Source of the DNA: Branchiostoma floridae
Lineage: Eukaryota > Chordata > Leptocardii > Amphioxiformes > Branchiostomatidae
Assembly: GCF_000003815.2 (NCBI RefSeq)
Contig: NW_023365736.1
Coordinates: 1 to 64,000, forward strand
Length of the DNA stretch: 64,000 nucleotides
Direction of reading: 5' to 3'
The translations under genes were made by a program, and so were the position numbers. Every line of letters starts with the position of its first letter. Positions within the stretch are counted from its first letter, which is position 1. The notes under the pieces were generated by a model. It did no database searches, was not told where the DNA came from, and saw nothing but the letters and a program-made list of their open reading frames with translations. Below are positions 1 through 11,470 of the stretch, piece by piece.

Positions 1-350
1 TAGATCACTTGAAAAATGAGTTATTTTGGGTGTTTCCGCTATTTTTGACAAAAAATGTATACTTTTGGCTCCTATACCCTTGTATGAAAACCTAATGACC
101 TGGAATTCGGCATGAAAGTGTGTCTGGCAAGTGCCCACAGTACTTCATTTTCACTTTGGGCATACAATACTTTAAATTGTTGAATTTTTGGGATTTTTTG
201 CCATTTACGGACTAAAAATGTTAAGTTTTGGCTCCTGTACCTATGTATGAAAACCAAATGGTCTGAAATTTGGTATGAAGGTGCGTATGTTATGTAGCCA
301 CAGGGCTCTATTCACACCTATGGTGTACATCAATCAAAAATTGTTAAATT
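1..350 (-). repeat. Dispersed 'GGCTCCTGTACC' repeat, two units
   Basis: Two diverged copies of a unit containing TTTTGGCTCCTRTACC, a stretch near TATGAAAACC, and ATGACCTGGAATTCGGCAT. The same unit recurs at about 9,217-9,560 in this orientation and at 9,775-10,480 in the opposite orientation. No coding signal is seen. The family is not identified. It behaves as a dispersed, locally tandem repeat. Confidence 0.6.
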
Positions 351-1311
351 TGGGATTGGCATGCATATGAAGATGGATTGCAATATGCTGTATTTGCTCC
401 CAAGCAAATGTCGGCCTTTCTAGTTTTTTTATATCTTGCTGTGTCAAAACCTAAGAGGCTTTTAGGCCGGACACAACAACAAAAATGAAAAAATAGAAAG
501 CCCGATAAAAACGACTAAAAAACGTTAAGAAACAGCTGGAGCCTAACCTCTGCTTGGAGAGTATTATAATAAGGCCGAGGAATGGTGTACGAAAGGATCG
601 AGTAGAATAGTATGGGAAAGGGTTGGGAGGGGGGTGATAGAGCCCACAAAGAGTTACCACTTCACTTTACGGCACATGAACACGATTTTGAGGAAAACGG
701 CTATAACCATTCAGTTATTTCTATCCATCTGAAAGTATTTTGCAGGGTTTAACCCTGCATTCTCGCCTTGTTCACACCAGGGAGACTATGGATGGCCAGG
801 TCCTACTGGCCTTTGTTATGTCAACACCATGAGTTCATTGTTAGTAAAGTTGATTGGGTGGCAAAGCTTGGTAATCTCCTGTTTTTGTCCTTCTAATCAT
901 TACAAGTATTAAAAACCAATGCTGTAAAATGCAGAGAAAATTCCTGGTGACTACTGAAAAGACATAAAACCGACTCACCTCAACTTTGCTTCTAGCTTCT
1001 GTGACTTTATCAACTGCCCGCCATCTTTGTTTGGATGGACTGTTCCAAATGGAGACACCCAGTGGGGGACGGCTCACATGGTGTGAAATCAGCGCAAACA
1101 AATGCAAATAGCGGGAGGGGCAGATGGGCGGGAAACTTGCAGTCATTATCGCCTCACCTACTGCATAATTGCAACCTTCCACTCGCACCTCAGCTCATTT
1201 AAATGTCATTATAATATTAAAATGAGTGCCCTGGTGGGACCTGGAAAGCGTGTCTTAGACGCATTGAGCTAGCAGCAAATTTGAAAAATAGTTTCCTATA
1301 TATGTATATAT
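351..1311. other. No recognisable gene
   Basis: Unique-looking, moderately AT-rich sequence. Open frames here are short and lack splice or domain support. Nothing recognisable is seen. Confidence 0.5.
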
Positions 1312-1335
1312 ATATATGTATATATTGTTTAGAGG

Positions 1336-1385
<50 letters not shown>

Positions 1386-1404
1386 AAAAAAGGAAGAATT
1401 GCCA

Positions 1405-1456
<52 letters not shown>

Positions 1457-1476
1457 TGGCAATTCTTCCTTTTTTC
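1312..1476. repeat. (AT)n tracts with 23-bp perfect inverted arms
   Basis: Two long TA runs. The second (about 1,408-1,453) is flanked by perfect 23-bp inverted arms at 1,385-1,407 and 1,454-1,476 (core AAGGAAGAATTGCCAATA). Because the spacer is itself self-complementary, the whole block can fold into one extended hairpin or cruciform of about 90 bases. The overlapping poly-Ile/Tyr reading frames are artefacts of the dinucleotide repeat. Confidence 0.85.
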
Positions 1477-2220
1477 AGTTGTAATCCACGGTTGGTTTAG
1501 TTTTCAATTTTATTCAGGGTATCCGCAGGTCAGTCAATATACAGCCTGTAAACAATGGTTCGCAATAAAAAAAGAGAAGAATGTTAATAACTCACCTTTC
1601 TGACGTTACTGGCACACAAACATACCCTCATATGAAAGCCCGACATCTCAGCTATCAAAAAAAAACATTTCACTATGAATCTAACGACACGAACTTCTGG
1701 GAAACTGAAAAATTTACCCTTGACCTCAAAACCGCACTACAGCCCAGTGAGGAGGCCTTGTGCTAGGACAAAAAAAGTCTCAACTTACTACCCCCTAACA
1801 ATCACAAAAACTCAGCTTTTGGCCCTAATCAGAAATTAAAAACCCTCCCCTGTCACACCCACTTCAAAACTACCAGGATTTCTACGCATTTGACCAGGAA
1901 AAAATCTTGAAGTTTTAGACCCTGTTTATATTCGATTTACATGGCGGATTGACTGGCGGATCCCCTTTACAAACCTTGCACTAGGGACCTCATGAATACC
2001 CCAGATCGATGTTTTTCTTGTAATTAAAAACGTTGACTGGTTTAACCATCATTTATCTCTATCTAGACGATGCTTTGGGGGCCTTCCTTTGACCTTGGAG
2101 GGGGGCTGTTGGATGGGCAGTCTTGACTGTTATAAAGTGCACTTTTCCTACATATAATCCAAAAACCCAATTAACGTAGATTAAATACTTTCATATAAAT
2201 GTGTTTTTCCTATTAGAATC
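1477..2220. other. No recognisable gene
   Basis: No coding, RNA or repeat signal that I can name. Confidence 0.45.
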
Positions 2221-2390
2221 CAGTTGCCATGGCGCCAAAAAAATAGAATAAAAAGTCAAAGATTTTTTAGAATTATTGCCAGCAATAATTTAGGAAAAGT
2301 CACCAAGTTTCGTAGCCCTAGCGTACATCGTTCGACAGTTATGCGACGTCAAAGTTTGCTCCAGCACTTTAATCTCCCCACATCTAGCTT
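2221..2390 (+). mobile_element. Terminal fragment of the TTAA-type element family
   Basis: Shares an ordered block (GTTGCCATGGC, then TTGCCARCAATA, TTTAGGAAAA, then GACGTCAAAGTTTGCTCCAGC) with the reverse complement of the left end of the element at 43,165 and with 4,540-4,672. This is the subterminal part of that family. The GGTCTGAATAGGG tip itself is not preserved here. Confidence 0.5.
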
Positions 2391-2938
2391 TATTGCACAA
2401 CAATTGTACGGGGTACAAAGTATGGCATCTACATAACTGCAGTTCTTAACGCTTATCTAACTAATAAATATGTTTCAGGGCATGGCAAAAATTAGCAGTT
2501 TTGGTCAGAATGTAGCTCAAAAAAGCTGGAATAAAATCATTCTATAGGCATCTAACAAAAACAGAAAAACGTCTCGGGGTATTGGGCCACTTTACCTTCG
2601 TGTTAAAATGCAAGTCACTCGGTCAAGGAACGACGGAAATAAAATCCCCTTAAATGTTGGGTCAAGAGAAGAAGGAAGAAAGAAGGAAGAAGCAGAAACA
2701 ATGAAAATACAATATTTTCCCTCCGTACAATACCTGTTTCTGGTATGATGGGCTCAAAAATTATATCAATTTGGGATTTTAAGAAACTTTTTACATTTAT
2801 ATTTCTGTGTGTGATAAAATAGTCTCGGTGAGGTTAAGCTGTTGGGTTTTTGGCTTATAAGACGTGCAAACAAACTCAGACAGACACATGAGTCTTGCTA
2901 CAGTGAAAATTACTTTTTTATTTCTTTAACATTGTCAG
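2391..2938. other. No recognisable gene; probable intron upstream of 2,939
   Basis: AT-rich with a purine-rich patch near 2,665-2,690 (GAAGAAGGAAGAAAGAAGG). It ends in a pyrimidine-rich tract and an AG consistent with a 3' splice site at 2,938. No upstream exon could be identified. Confidence 0.4.
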
Positions 2939-3570
2939 TAATACCTTGTTGGTGACATCGATCATTATCGGAACATGGCTTTACTACAAAAACACTGGCC
3001 AAGTCGTTCAGAAGGTAACGCTATGTTCTTTATCTTATCTTACTTTATTTCATTTCATTTCATTTTATACAATGGCCCATTTAGACAATGACTCTCACCT
3101 ATCGCTAAAAGACGCATGGTGCTGACACTACATTTACCTCTGTTCAGGCTGCTTTAAGTAACCCTGGTCAGCATGTTACGGGCATTAACTATATGCATGG
3201 TCATCCTGCTGTGGACACTACTTCTACCCATGGTCACTCTGCTGTGGACACTGCCTCCACCCATGGTCACCCTGCCGTGGACACTACCTCCACCCATGGT
3301 CACCCTGCTGTGGACACTACCTCCACCCATGGTCACCCTGCTGTGGACACTACCTCCACCCATGGTCACCCAGCTGTGGACACTACTTCCACCCATGGTC
3401 ACCCTGCCGTGGACACTACCTCCACCCATGGTCAACCTGCTGTGGACACTACCTCCACCCATGGTCACCCTGCTGTGGATAATGCCTCCACCCATGGTCA
3501 CCCTGCCGTGGACACTACCACCACCCATGGACACCCTGCTGTGGACACCAGTTACAATGGCGATTCATAA
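2939..3570 (+). CDS. 3'-terminal two exons of a single-pass membrane protein with a minisatellite-encoded tail
   Basis: Exon 1 is 2,939-3,014: it follows a polypyrimidine tract ending in CAG, starts in phase 2 and ends AAG|GTAACG. It encodes a hydrophobic segment (TLLVTSIIIGTWLYY) followed by KNTGQVVQK, which reads as a transmembrane helix plus stop-transfer. A 133-bp intron with a CTGAC branch-like site and CCTCTGTTCAG acceptor joins in phase to exon 2 (3,148-3,570). Exon 2 encodes AALSNPGQHVTGINYM, then eleven copies of an 11-residue HGHPAVDTTST repeat and a TAA stop. An AATAAA lies near 3,829. The ectodomain exons are not found in the window. The repeats are open in all frames on both strands, so openness alone is not evidence; the in-phase membrane exon and splice sites are. 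The ASN-P tail start resembles amphioxus receptor tails (inference). Confidence 0.5.
3193..3560 (+). repeat. 33-bp minisatellite, 11 copies
   Basis: Unit of the form CATGGTCACCCTGCTGTGGA plus CACTACCTCCACC, about 11 units with scattered substitutions. All substitutions keep the length a multiple of three. It lies within the predicted tail exon and would be length-variable between alleles. Confidence 0.9.
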
Positions 3571-3675
3571 AGTAACGAAAGCAATTTAATAACAGGACTT
3601 TTCATGTCGAATGAGTTTGAATATATTTAAAAAAGATAAAGGCGTAATATTCTCGTGAGACTAAAATGTTCTCGC

Positions 3676-3717
3676 CGCTCTCTCTCTCTCTCTCTCTCTA
3701 GCTCTCTCTCTCTCTCT
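3676..3717. repeat. (CT)n microsatellite
   Basis: Interrupted CT run just downstream of the tail exon, in its presumed 3' UTR. Confidence 0.9.
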
Positions 3718-3867
3718 GAACTACAATTTGACAGATCCCTCAACAAAGAAAAAAGACGATTTTTACACTTTATGTGATATGTTGTCATCTTGGTCACACT
3801 TTTATATGCTGTATGATATACCCAGTATGAAATAAAAAAATGTTACACATATCCTATCGAAAAGTTC

Positions 3868-4005
3868 TATGGCGTGTCGGATTCCCTACGAGTTTGTACG
3901 GAGGCGCTAGGCGGTACTTACCACTTACGGATCCCAAAAGATTGCCCACGTTTTGGCACGTAGACAGCACGTATTTTGCACGTACGGCGGGTTGTGCCCT
4001 TAGCT
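3868..4005 (+). mobile_element. Truncated Harbinger-type MITE (right end)
   Basis: The segment GATTGCCCACGTTTTGGCAC...GTACGGCGGGTTGTGCCCTTAGCT is nearly identical to the right end of the complete element at 22,821-23,151. The left terminal repeat is absent, so this copy is 5'-truncated. The left boundary is approximate. Confidence 0.65.
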
Positions 4006-4539
4006 TTACAAGCAATTCAAGGCCTGGTGTGGCACTCCTGGTAGGTCGGGCGAAGCGGAACACACGGTCTGGTATTAGATATGTAATAAACATCTCAATG
4101 CAAGCATCCAATGCAAAGGTTTTCTGCGATGCTCTTCTATGCTGGAAGTATTTACATGTTTGCGATAGCAAAACCTGTATTGTTACTGAATAAACCTTTA
4201 ATCCCATAGGTCCTAAGAGGAAGTGGCGAGACGACTATCGTTGCGGCAAGCATTACCCTTATGATGGTAACCCTGCTGAATGTGATCCTCACGGTGAAGC
4301 CCCATGCTGCTCCAATGCTCACTGGTGCGGTTTCACGGTTGGCCATTGTAATTGCCACGGCTGTGTAGACTACAAGAAAAAAAGAGTGCATTAAAAAAAA
4401 GCCTTTGGGGAATCTTTACATGTCAAAAGTTTCCTGTACTCTGATTGAACATGCCCCATCACGCCTTAGTAAATTTGGTGAATTATGCCTGTCAGAAACC
4501 CATTGCCAGGGCAACACAAAAAAAAAACACATAGTTTTT
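4006..4539. other. No recognisable gene
   Basis: Several short frames on both strands, none with splice or domain support. Nothing recognisable is seen. Confidence 0.4.
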
Positions 4540-4672
4540 TCTCAGAATTGTTGCCAACGATATTTTAGGAAAAGTCACCAAGTTTGTAGTCCTAGCACCC
4601 GTCGTTCGGTAGGTATACGACATCAAAGTTGGCGCAAGCACTTTTACACCCCCCCACGCCTAAATAGGGTTC
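4540..4672 (+). mobile_element. Right-end fragment of the TTAA-type element family
   Basis: Contains TTGCCAACGATATTTTAGG, GACATCAAAGTTGGCGCAAGC and then a C run followed by CCTAAATAGGGTT. This corresponds to the reverse complement of the element end at 43,165 (AACCCTATTCAGACCGG followed by a G run). The copy is diverged. Confidence 0.6.
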
Positions 4673-5780
4673 ATCCATGGGCGATAGGCCGTCGAGCTTT
4701 TGTCAAATTCGCTATTGCATTCTTTGTACGTATACACCCAAGACACACGGTATACATACATTATATACTCAGTCATTGTTAACGTTCCTGTCACGAGGAT
4801 AGTTCGCGCAAAAGCCGATGGTAGTAGAACAGTTTCGAAACAATAAAACGGTCAGAGGGCTGACTTTAAAAAAAATGACATGGTAGGAAAAGCTACACCT
4901 TAACAAAACTAAAAATGAGTTAGAACCACGAACCGAAATTGCCTGAATTATTCCCACTATTGACAGGATGTTCCTGCATGCAGGTAAAACGTTTGGCACT
5001 CCGGTTAAGGGTTGACAAAAAAGTCTGGTTTAAAGGAGTTAAAATGCGATTTTCATTTCAAAATAGGGCGTTTAATTCAAATACAAATGGACTGACATAT
5101 TTGGTTAGAAAGTAGCAGATACTGACGAAATTGGTGTGTAAATTGCCTGATCGTACATTCGGTTACAAATATGGTAAGTGAATTACGATTTTGACCAGTG
5201 ATGACATGCAATCCGCTAAAATTATGAATAGTTACTGCAAATAATTGCAGGGCTAGCACCTCTAAGTTTTCCTCGGTTATATGATACTATGTATACCGTC
5301 GATACGCCCGAAGATCGCAGATAATGTGACAGGGGTATAAGAACCAGAATTTTCCAGTACTTGGGACAATGTTTTAAAGTATAATGATTTATTGATATAT
5401 TGGTTGATTTACTGAATTAACAATTCATAGTAATTTTTTACTTGCTACAAATCTTGATATCTTGTTTATTTAGAATTCTACTTAAACATTTCCATGGTTA
5501 GCCGTGTTGTTTGCTTAGAATACTTCAAAGTGATAAAAAATTCTTTGTTCCCTAAAGTCTGTTTACTTCACGAAAGGCTATGAAAGTGGATGTTGTCTGA
5601 AACGTCTGAATGTATACTGTAGTATCAAGAAAAAAAGTATTAAACTTTTATCATTTCCTAGATGTGTAATCAGATTTACGCATGGAATAAAGTTCTTGGG
5701 AACGAGGTGTCGAAAAGAAGTATCCTGTCAAACATAATTACGAATAAGATAGCTCTATATAAAGATAGGACATCCTTTAA
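4673..5780. other. No recognisable gene
   Basis: AT-rich; nothing recognisable on either strand. Confidence 0.45.
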
Positions 5781-6118
5781 CAGGGCTCGAAATACCACCT
5801 GCATATGCAAGTTAGTACCGGTAAATTTGGAGCTGTGCAGGTATTTCTACTGTCTACCTGCACCTTTGCACCTAATCTGCACTGGTCCATGTACTGGGTT
5901 TCATACATAAATGTCCTATATTGTAGCTGTATTTGGATTGTTATTACCTGCCATGACTGTCACTACCTTATATTGAATATAAAAGAAAAAACAGCAATGG
6001 TTCCTGAACAATTTTAGTATTATCTATACTTCCTGAAAACAGAGTGGTCCAGGCAAAATTTTTCTGTTGCAGGTAATTTTCAATGTAGGTATGCAGAAAG
6101 AATGTATTTCGAGCCTTG
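5781..6118. mobile_element. hAT-like non-autonomous element (remnant)
   Basis: Ends are CAGGGCTCGAAATAC on the left and the inverted CAAGGCTCGAAATAC on the right, followed by further inverted similarity (CTGCATA, TTACCTGCA). CAGGG-type tips are typical of hAT transposons. The adjacent 8-mers (TCCTTTAA and TTCAAAAA) match only partly, so the target duplication is decayed or misplaced. No transposase is encoded. Confidence 0.55.
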
Positions 6119-8585
6119 TTCAAAAACAATGCCATTGCGACGGATTGGCTGACACCGCCATTTTGTTTATCATACTGACCCACGGTAGTGTGGTTTTTAT
6201 CCTTGAGACGCTTTGAGAATAGGCAAAACACGGGCCGTGTCTGCATGCCTCCGTGTTTATCCGTATCACGAATATATGTGAGACCAGAGAAACATTCGGA
6301 AAGTGCGGTAGCCTTGTCAATTTTGTCAGACAGACGCTATTTCTACCGGTCTGTTTGAAATAGAATCATGATAAAACTATTTGTGAGGATTTCTTGAACC
6401 TTGAACGTGGACATCATTGGGAATGCCAATGTATTTTACGTGGAATTACGTTTTATTGATGTACAATCTGTTGAATCATCACAGCAATATAGACGTTTTC
6501 TTTGTATTCACACATAGTGTGTTGCCATATGATCTCTTGAATACTATCGTTACGAAGGGATAAAAATTATCTGTACATTTACATTATGTGGATGCCTTTT
6601 TGTAATTTTGAGAAGGAAGAGACGTAAACTATAGAGGCACAGCTTCACTTTTAGTTGGCTTTTCCTATTGTGTGAAGCTTTTACACACTATCTTTTCTTT
6701 GAAATCACTGTTTTACTTTTAATTCAAGCAAAGAACCACCCACCTTTTTTGCTAGACAAAGATATATGAATATGAGAAGAAATCTTAAGATTAGTCTGTA
6801 GGTAGATGGCCTTTGTCCTTATGTAAAAGCTCGCCAACGTTTTGCAATCTTGTTTTTGCAGCTGCAGATTTAGTTATTTTGCACTGTGGCCTTGGTGTTG
6901 TACAAAATATACCATGGTTGTAACTGAGTTTCTGTTTTTCACAAATTTGTAGTATTATGTAAAATAACATATGTCCTGTTACAACAACCATTATTCTTAA
7001 CAATTACACCTTCACATTGTTCAGTGTAGAAAGAGTTAATCTGATTGTAAAGCACATTGAATTCTATGTCATCTTCACACCATGTTAAATTGTGTTGTAA
7101 CACTTACTGTAATGTTATAAAGTCATAAGTCTAAACTACGTTGATTGTATTTTGCTTTCATTCCCTCTCTCTTACCAAACATACAATTAACTTTTCGAAC
7201 ACCATTTTCTTAGTAATAAAATTTCCTGAACCGTTATGCATAGACGTCTCCTGCTACATATATATATTCTTAGGCAAAAGAATTATAATGCTAGTATGAT
7301 ATTAATCTGAGTTGGTAAATTACATTAGAAGAAAAATGAACTGCTCTCCAATTAAAAAATAATTGTCGATAGATATTTTCGACCGGGTCTCTTGGTCTCC
7401 TTCAGCTATATGACCCGAGTGTTGTAGACACATGATTTTTGTCACACGTGTGACGTCAGCACTGGATCAAAGTTTGTTAGAAGTCGGTACCACCCTCCGT
7501 CCCGGGGATAGATAACTGAAGAAGACAGAGAGATTCGGTCAAAAATCCCAGCGAGCAAAATTTGTTGAGCTGTGGAATTCCTGAACAATTTCATGTTCTC
7601 AGAATAATCTGTAATGCTAAAGATTAATAATGCCTCACAAAATCACATTTCAAGGAAAACTTACCTCATAGTTCTCCTCCGTCATAACATATGCTGCAAG
7701 CTTGTTCTTGCCTATATCATGCCACAATATTGCATCAATAGACATAATGTGCACAAAAAAATATACAAACGTAAGATGATCACATCATTTGCTATGTTCC
7801 AAATAACATATCATACAACATTTTGAAATTCTAAGAAAAAATGATGAAAATGATCGTGCAAGTTTGACAGGTTCAATCTTGTATTATAATCTTCTATTTA
7901 CCTTTTTACACCGTGCAACAATATCACTTATTCATTTATCCTTATGTATTATGCCTTTCTGTCACTTCTTCTGTCATGTGTTGTCAAGGTCACCTTTTCA
8001 AGGCCACTATACCGACACAATCATAACAGATTAATACAAACAATATTCAATAGATATCGATACATGAGAAGAAACTATAAAAGTAAATCAAAATCAAAAT
8101 AAACTTAGTACATCTGCAGGAAATATATTCTTCTCTGACTCAGAGTTACAGAGTTAGATTGAAACAGAAAGTCATCAATTTGCAGTAGTGCCCCAGAATC
8201 TGTGGCAACAACTCATCAGGCCTGCTGATAAAGTAAAGTGAGTCAGAAAGTTATTCAAATGGCTTCATATCAGACTAGTTTTTTGATCGAATAAGTTTAA
8301 ATTTGACACAAAGGTAGAGGCATATGTCCTCTTGAGATTAAAATATATAAATCTGCTGTTCATTGTTTAATGAGTGACTGAGCTGAGTTCAACAAGACCA
8401 TACCCTAGGTATCCCGTCAGAAGTAAACTGAGGTCCAATTAACGTACAATTAAGAATTTCCCTAAACCAATTTTTGCTATTGTAGGAGACTGAGCCTGTA
8501 CTTGTAATAAGCTGCATTTCCTTAGCACACTTCTTAGCCTATTAAGAGCTGATTTCTGTAAACCCAAGCAAAATCCAAAAAAGTT
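6119..8585. other. No recognisable gene
   Basis: About 2.5 kb of AT-rich sequence. Short frames only; no repeats, RNA genes or domain signatures that I recognise. Confidence 0.45.
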
Positions 8586-9216
8586 GGCCAAACTAAAAAA
8601 ACAACCAAGGCTAAACAGACATTGGGAGTGATCAAACGCAACGCAACTCGCATACACATCACTGGTAAGACCTAACCTTGAATATGCTGCAGCAGTATGG
8701 GATCCGGATACAAAGAAAGACAAAGATAAACTTGAAAGGGTATAGAACCAAGCTGCCAGATTCTGTGCAAACAACTACAACAGTGATGCTAGTGTTACCA
8801 AAATGAAAACAGATCTGCAGTGGATTTCACTTGAAGATAGAAGGAAAATGTCCAGACTTTGCATGATATCGATGTACAAAATGACCAATAACCTGGTGGA
8901 CGTACCGACTGAAAGTATCTAATACCAGCTCATAAACGAACAAGAAACAGCCATGACTTCTAGTACAAGAGTTACCGACCTAGGATTGATGTGTTCAAAA
9001 ATTCGTATTTTCCCAGTACTATCCTAGAGTGGAACTTGTTATCACCAAGCACAGTAGGGGCATCTTCTCTGGATAGTTTTAAAGAACGCTTGCAGATAGA
9101 ATGGCAAAAGTTAGGTGTGACGGATCGTTCAGTGTAATATAACCAGCTACTGCCACAGCGCGTGCAAGCTGGTGTGTTACGCCGAAGGGCGGTTATACCG
9201 GCTATATAGATACAGA
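8586..9216 (+). pseudogene. 3' end of a CR1-like non-LTR retrotransposon (decayed)
   Basis: Conceptual translation in shifting frames gives a reverse-transcriptase C-terminal (thumb-side) signature: TLGVIKRNA, RPNLEYAAAVWDP, QAARFCANNY, then LQWISLEDRRK, SRLCMISMYKM and DSFKERLQIEWQKLG. This order is typical of the C-terminus of CR1/L2-type LINE ORF2. At least one in-frame stop (after KLERV) and another near TESI show it is dead. The tail at 9,141-9,216 (GCGTGCAAGCTGGTGTGTTA, CCGAAGGGCGGTTATACCGG, then TATAGATACAG) is the LINE 3' UTR end. 5' truncation is the usual outcome of target-primed integration. Confidence 0.8.
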
Positions 9217-9560
9217 AAAAAAGTACATTTTTGGTCCTGTACCCTGGCTTTAAAACTGAATGACCTGGAATTCGGCAATGCCCTGAACATATGCGCACAT
9301 GGATTTAATAACATGTATAATTGCATACAGTAGAACAAAATGCTTAATTTTGAGATTTTTGCCAAAAAAAGTCCTTTTTTTTTGCTCCTGTTCCCTGGTT
9401 TTCCAAGTAAATAACCTAAAATTCAGTATAGTCAGTATAGGAGCGCATTGGAAATTGATTTTATAAAACTTTTTGCAAACAGTGCAACAAAACGCTTAAT
9501 GTTGAAATTTTTTGTCATTGTTTTATCCAAAGTACATTTTTGGCTCTTGTGCCCTATTAG
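9217..9560 (-). repeat. Inverted block of the dispersed 'GGCTCCTGTACC' repeat
   Basis: Two units in the same orientation as 1-350 (GGTCCTGTACCCTGG, AATGACCTGGAATTCGGCA, ATATGCGCACATGGAT). It pairs with the oppositely oriented block at 9,775-10,480 across a spacer of about 200 bp. Confidence 0.65.
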
Positions 9561-9774
9561 GCATTATAAGCAAATAACCTCCTGAACTCCCTTGGACTCC
9601 TGTAACCCCCACAAAGTAAGAGATATTCTATTGATTCCCGCAATATGTCATTACCCATATTCTAGTAAGAAAAGTGATATAAAGTTATACTCGAAATGTT
9701 TTTGTAGTGAGGAGCAGCAGATGTTTAAAGATGACGTGTTTTTGTAAATTATAAATTGCTACAAAGTGTTATTA

Positions 9775-10480
9775 AAGCCATGTCCAAGGCGCTCCCATAC
9801 CGAATTCCAAATTATTTAGTTAGAAAACCAGGGTTCAGGAGCCAAAAATGTATTTTTTGGTAAAAAAAAATGGCAAAAATTACAAAATTCAGCATTTTGT
9901 TGTACTGTATGACAAACGTGTTATTGAATCCATGTGCGCAAATGTCCAGGGCATTTCTATACCAAAGTTCAAGTCAGTTTTTTGGTTGTAAAAACTGGCT
10001 AAAGGAGCCAAAAATGCACGTTTCTGTTTTAAAAAAAATGGTCAAAAATCACAAATTAAGCAGTTTGTTGTATTTTATGCCAAACGTGTCATTGGATCCA
10101 TCAGCGCATATATTCAGGGCATTCCTATACCGACTTTAGGTCATCCAGTTGTAAAGCCAGGGTACAGGAGCCAAAAATGTACTTTTTTTGTGAAAAAAAT
10201 GACCAAAAATCACAAAATCTAGCATTTTGTTTCACAGTATGACAAAATTATATTTGGATTTAGTTGTACTTAAATGTACTTTTTTGCTCCAAAAATTAAG
10301 CATTTTGTTCAATTGTATACCAAACCAGTTATCAACTCATGTAGGTACATGTCTAAGGAATTTCTATACCAAACTTCATGTCATTTGGTTGTAATGCCAG
10401 GGTACTGGGGCCAAAATATTCATTTTTTGGTCTAAAAATGACCAAAAAAACTCAATAAAATCATTTTGAAGGCAATTATG
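9775..10480 (+). repeat. Four to five tandem units of the same dispersed repeat, opposite orientation
   Basis: Units of about 140-170 bp carry GGAGCCAAAAATGTA, TGGTCAAAAATCACAAA, CATTTTGTTGTACTGTATG and GCGCAYATRTYCAGGGCATT. Together with 9,217-9,560 they form a large imperfect palindrome. No coding content is evident. Confidence 0.65.
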
Positions 10481-11470
10481 GAAAATGTCAAATGACCCTG
10501 CTTTTATAAGTAAAAGGTAGGTTTCTCTGCTTCATAAAATGAAACTGAGATTCATTTTTGGTAAGCTGTGACTGTTTTTCCAGGAATAATACCATGGTTA
10601 CGATTTTCTTGAAATAGAAATATTGGTTTACTCTCGGGGTCACCACGGTCGATCCTTAAGAGTCCCAATTTTTTTTTACATATGATGTATACAAATGTTA
10701 AAACTATAACTGTGCCAAAAATCAAGCAAATTGATTTGCCTGTAAATGAGCTAATGGTCAATAAAAATGGTCAAAAAATGGATTTTTGTCAATTTTGGAA
10801 ATTCACGAAAACACATCATTTTTAAACATCTGCTGCAGCTCACTAAAAACATTTCGAGAATCACAATACATCAGTTTTCTTATTAAACTATGGGTAATAA
10901 AATATGCGAGAATCAATAAAATATCTGTTAATTTGTGGGGGCTACAGGAGTCCAAATAAGGTCTATTTTGGACGCGACTAAGGCCTTCCCTTGGTGAAAA
11001 TCCGCCATTTTGAAAAATGGCCGTTGCCATGGCAACCGGTGACCGTAGATGTAAAACTTTGCCATTTTTGTAGGTATGGACCAAGGCCCTACCACCACAT
11101 TTAAGGAAAATTGATTTTTTTAGTTTGGCCACCCTATGATTGGTTTTTACAGACAGGGACTCTTAAACAGTTAGTAACTGTCTAAAGTTTCGTTTCTTTC
11201 AGCTAGTGGAAAAGTAGTCTTTTGACCAACAACTCACGAATTCGTGTATGGATACAACAGCTCTCTATCTCAAGTTACACCATCCTATCAGCTGTAAATG
11301 AGGAACCATTAAGAGTTCTTGTGCAACCTATGGAGACATTGGTTATCATATATGTGTAATTTCAATCCCCTACAGTAATTTTCAGCCAAATTTGTGCCAA
11401 ATTTCAACTCGATTAAAAAAATGAGTCTGTTATTAATTCGAAACCACTTGCATTACTCACCCTCGTATCT
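10481..11470. other. No recognisable gene; 3' flank of the NHL gene
   Basis: Includes a short internal inverted motif (CCGCCATTTTGAAAAATGGC near 11,000) next to GTTGCCATGGCAAC. No exons are recognised. Confidence 0.4.

Noticed and set aside
841-1188. 115-codon minus-strand ORF
   Set aside because: No splice signals, domain or codon pattern to distinguish it from chance.
1217-1603. Ile/Tyr-rich membrane-like proteins
   Set aside because: Pure (TA)n translation.
3173-3589. LWTLPPPMVTL repeat protein in the neighbouring frame
   Set aside because: Alternative frame of the minisatellite. The HGHPAVD frame is preferred because it alone joins in phase to a transmembrane exon.
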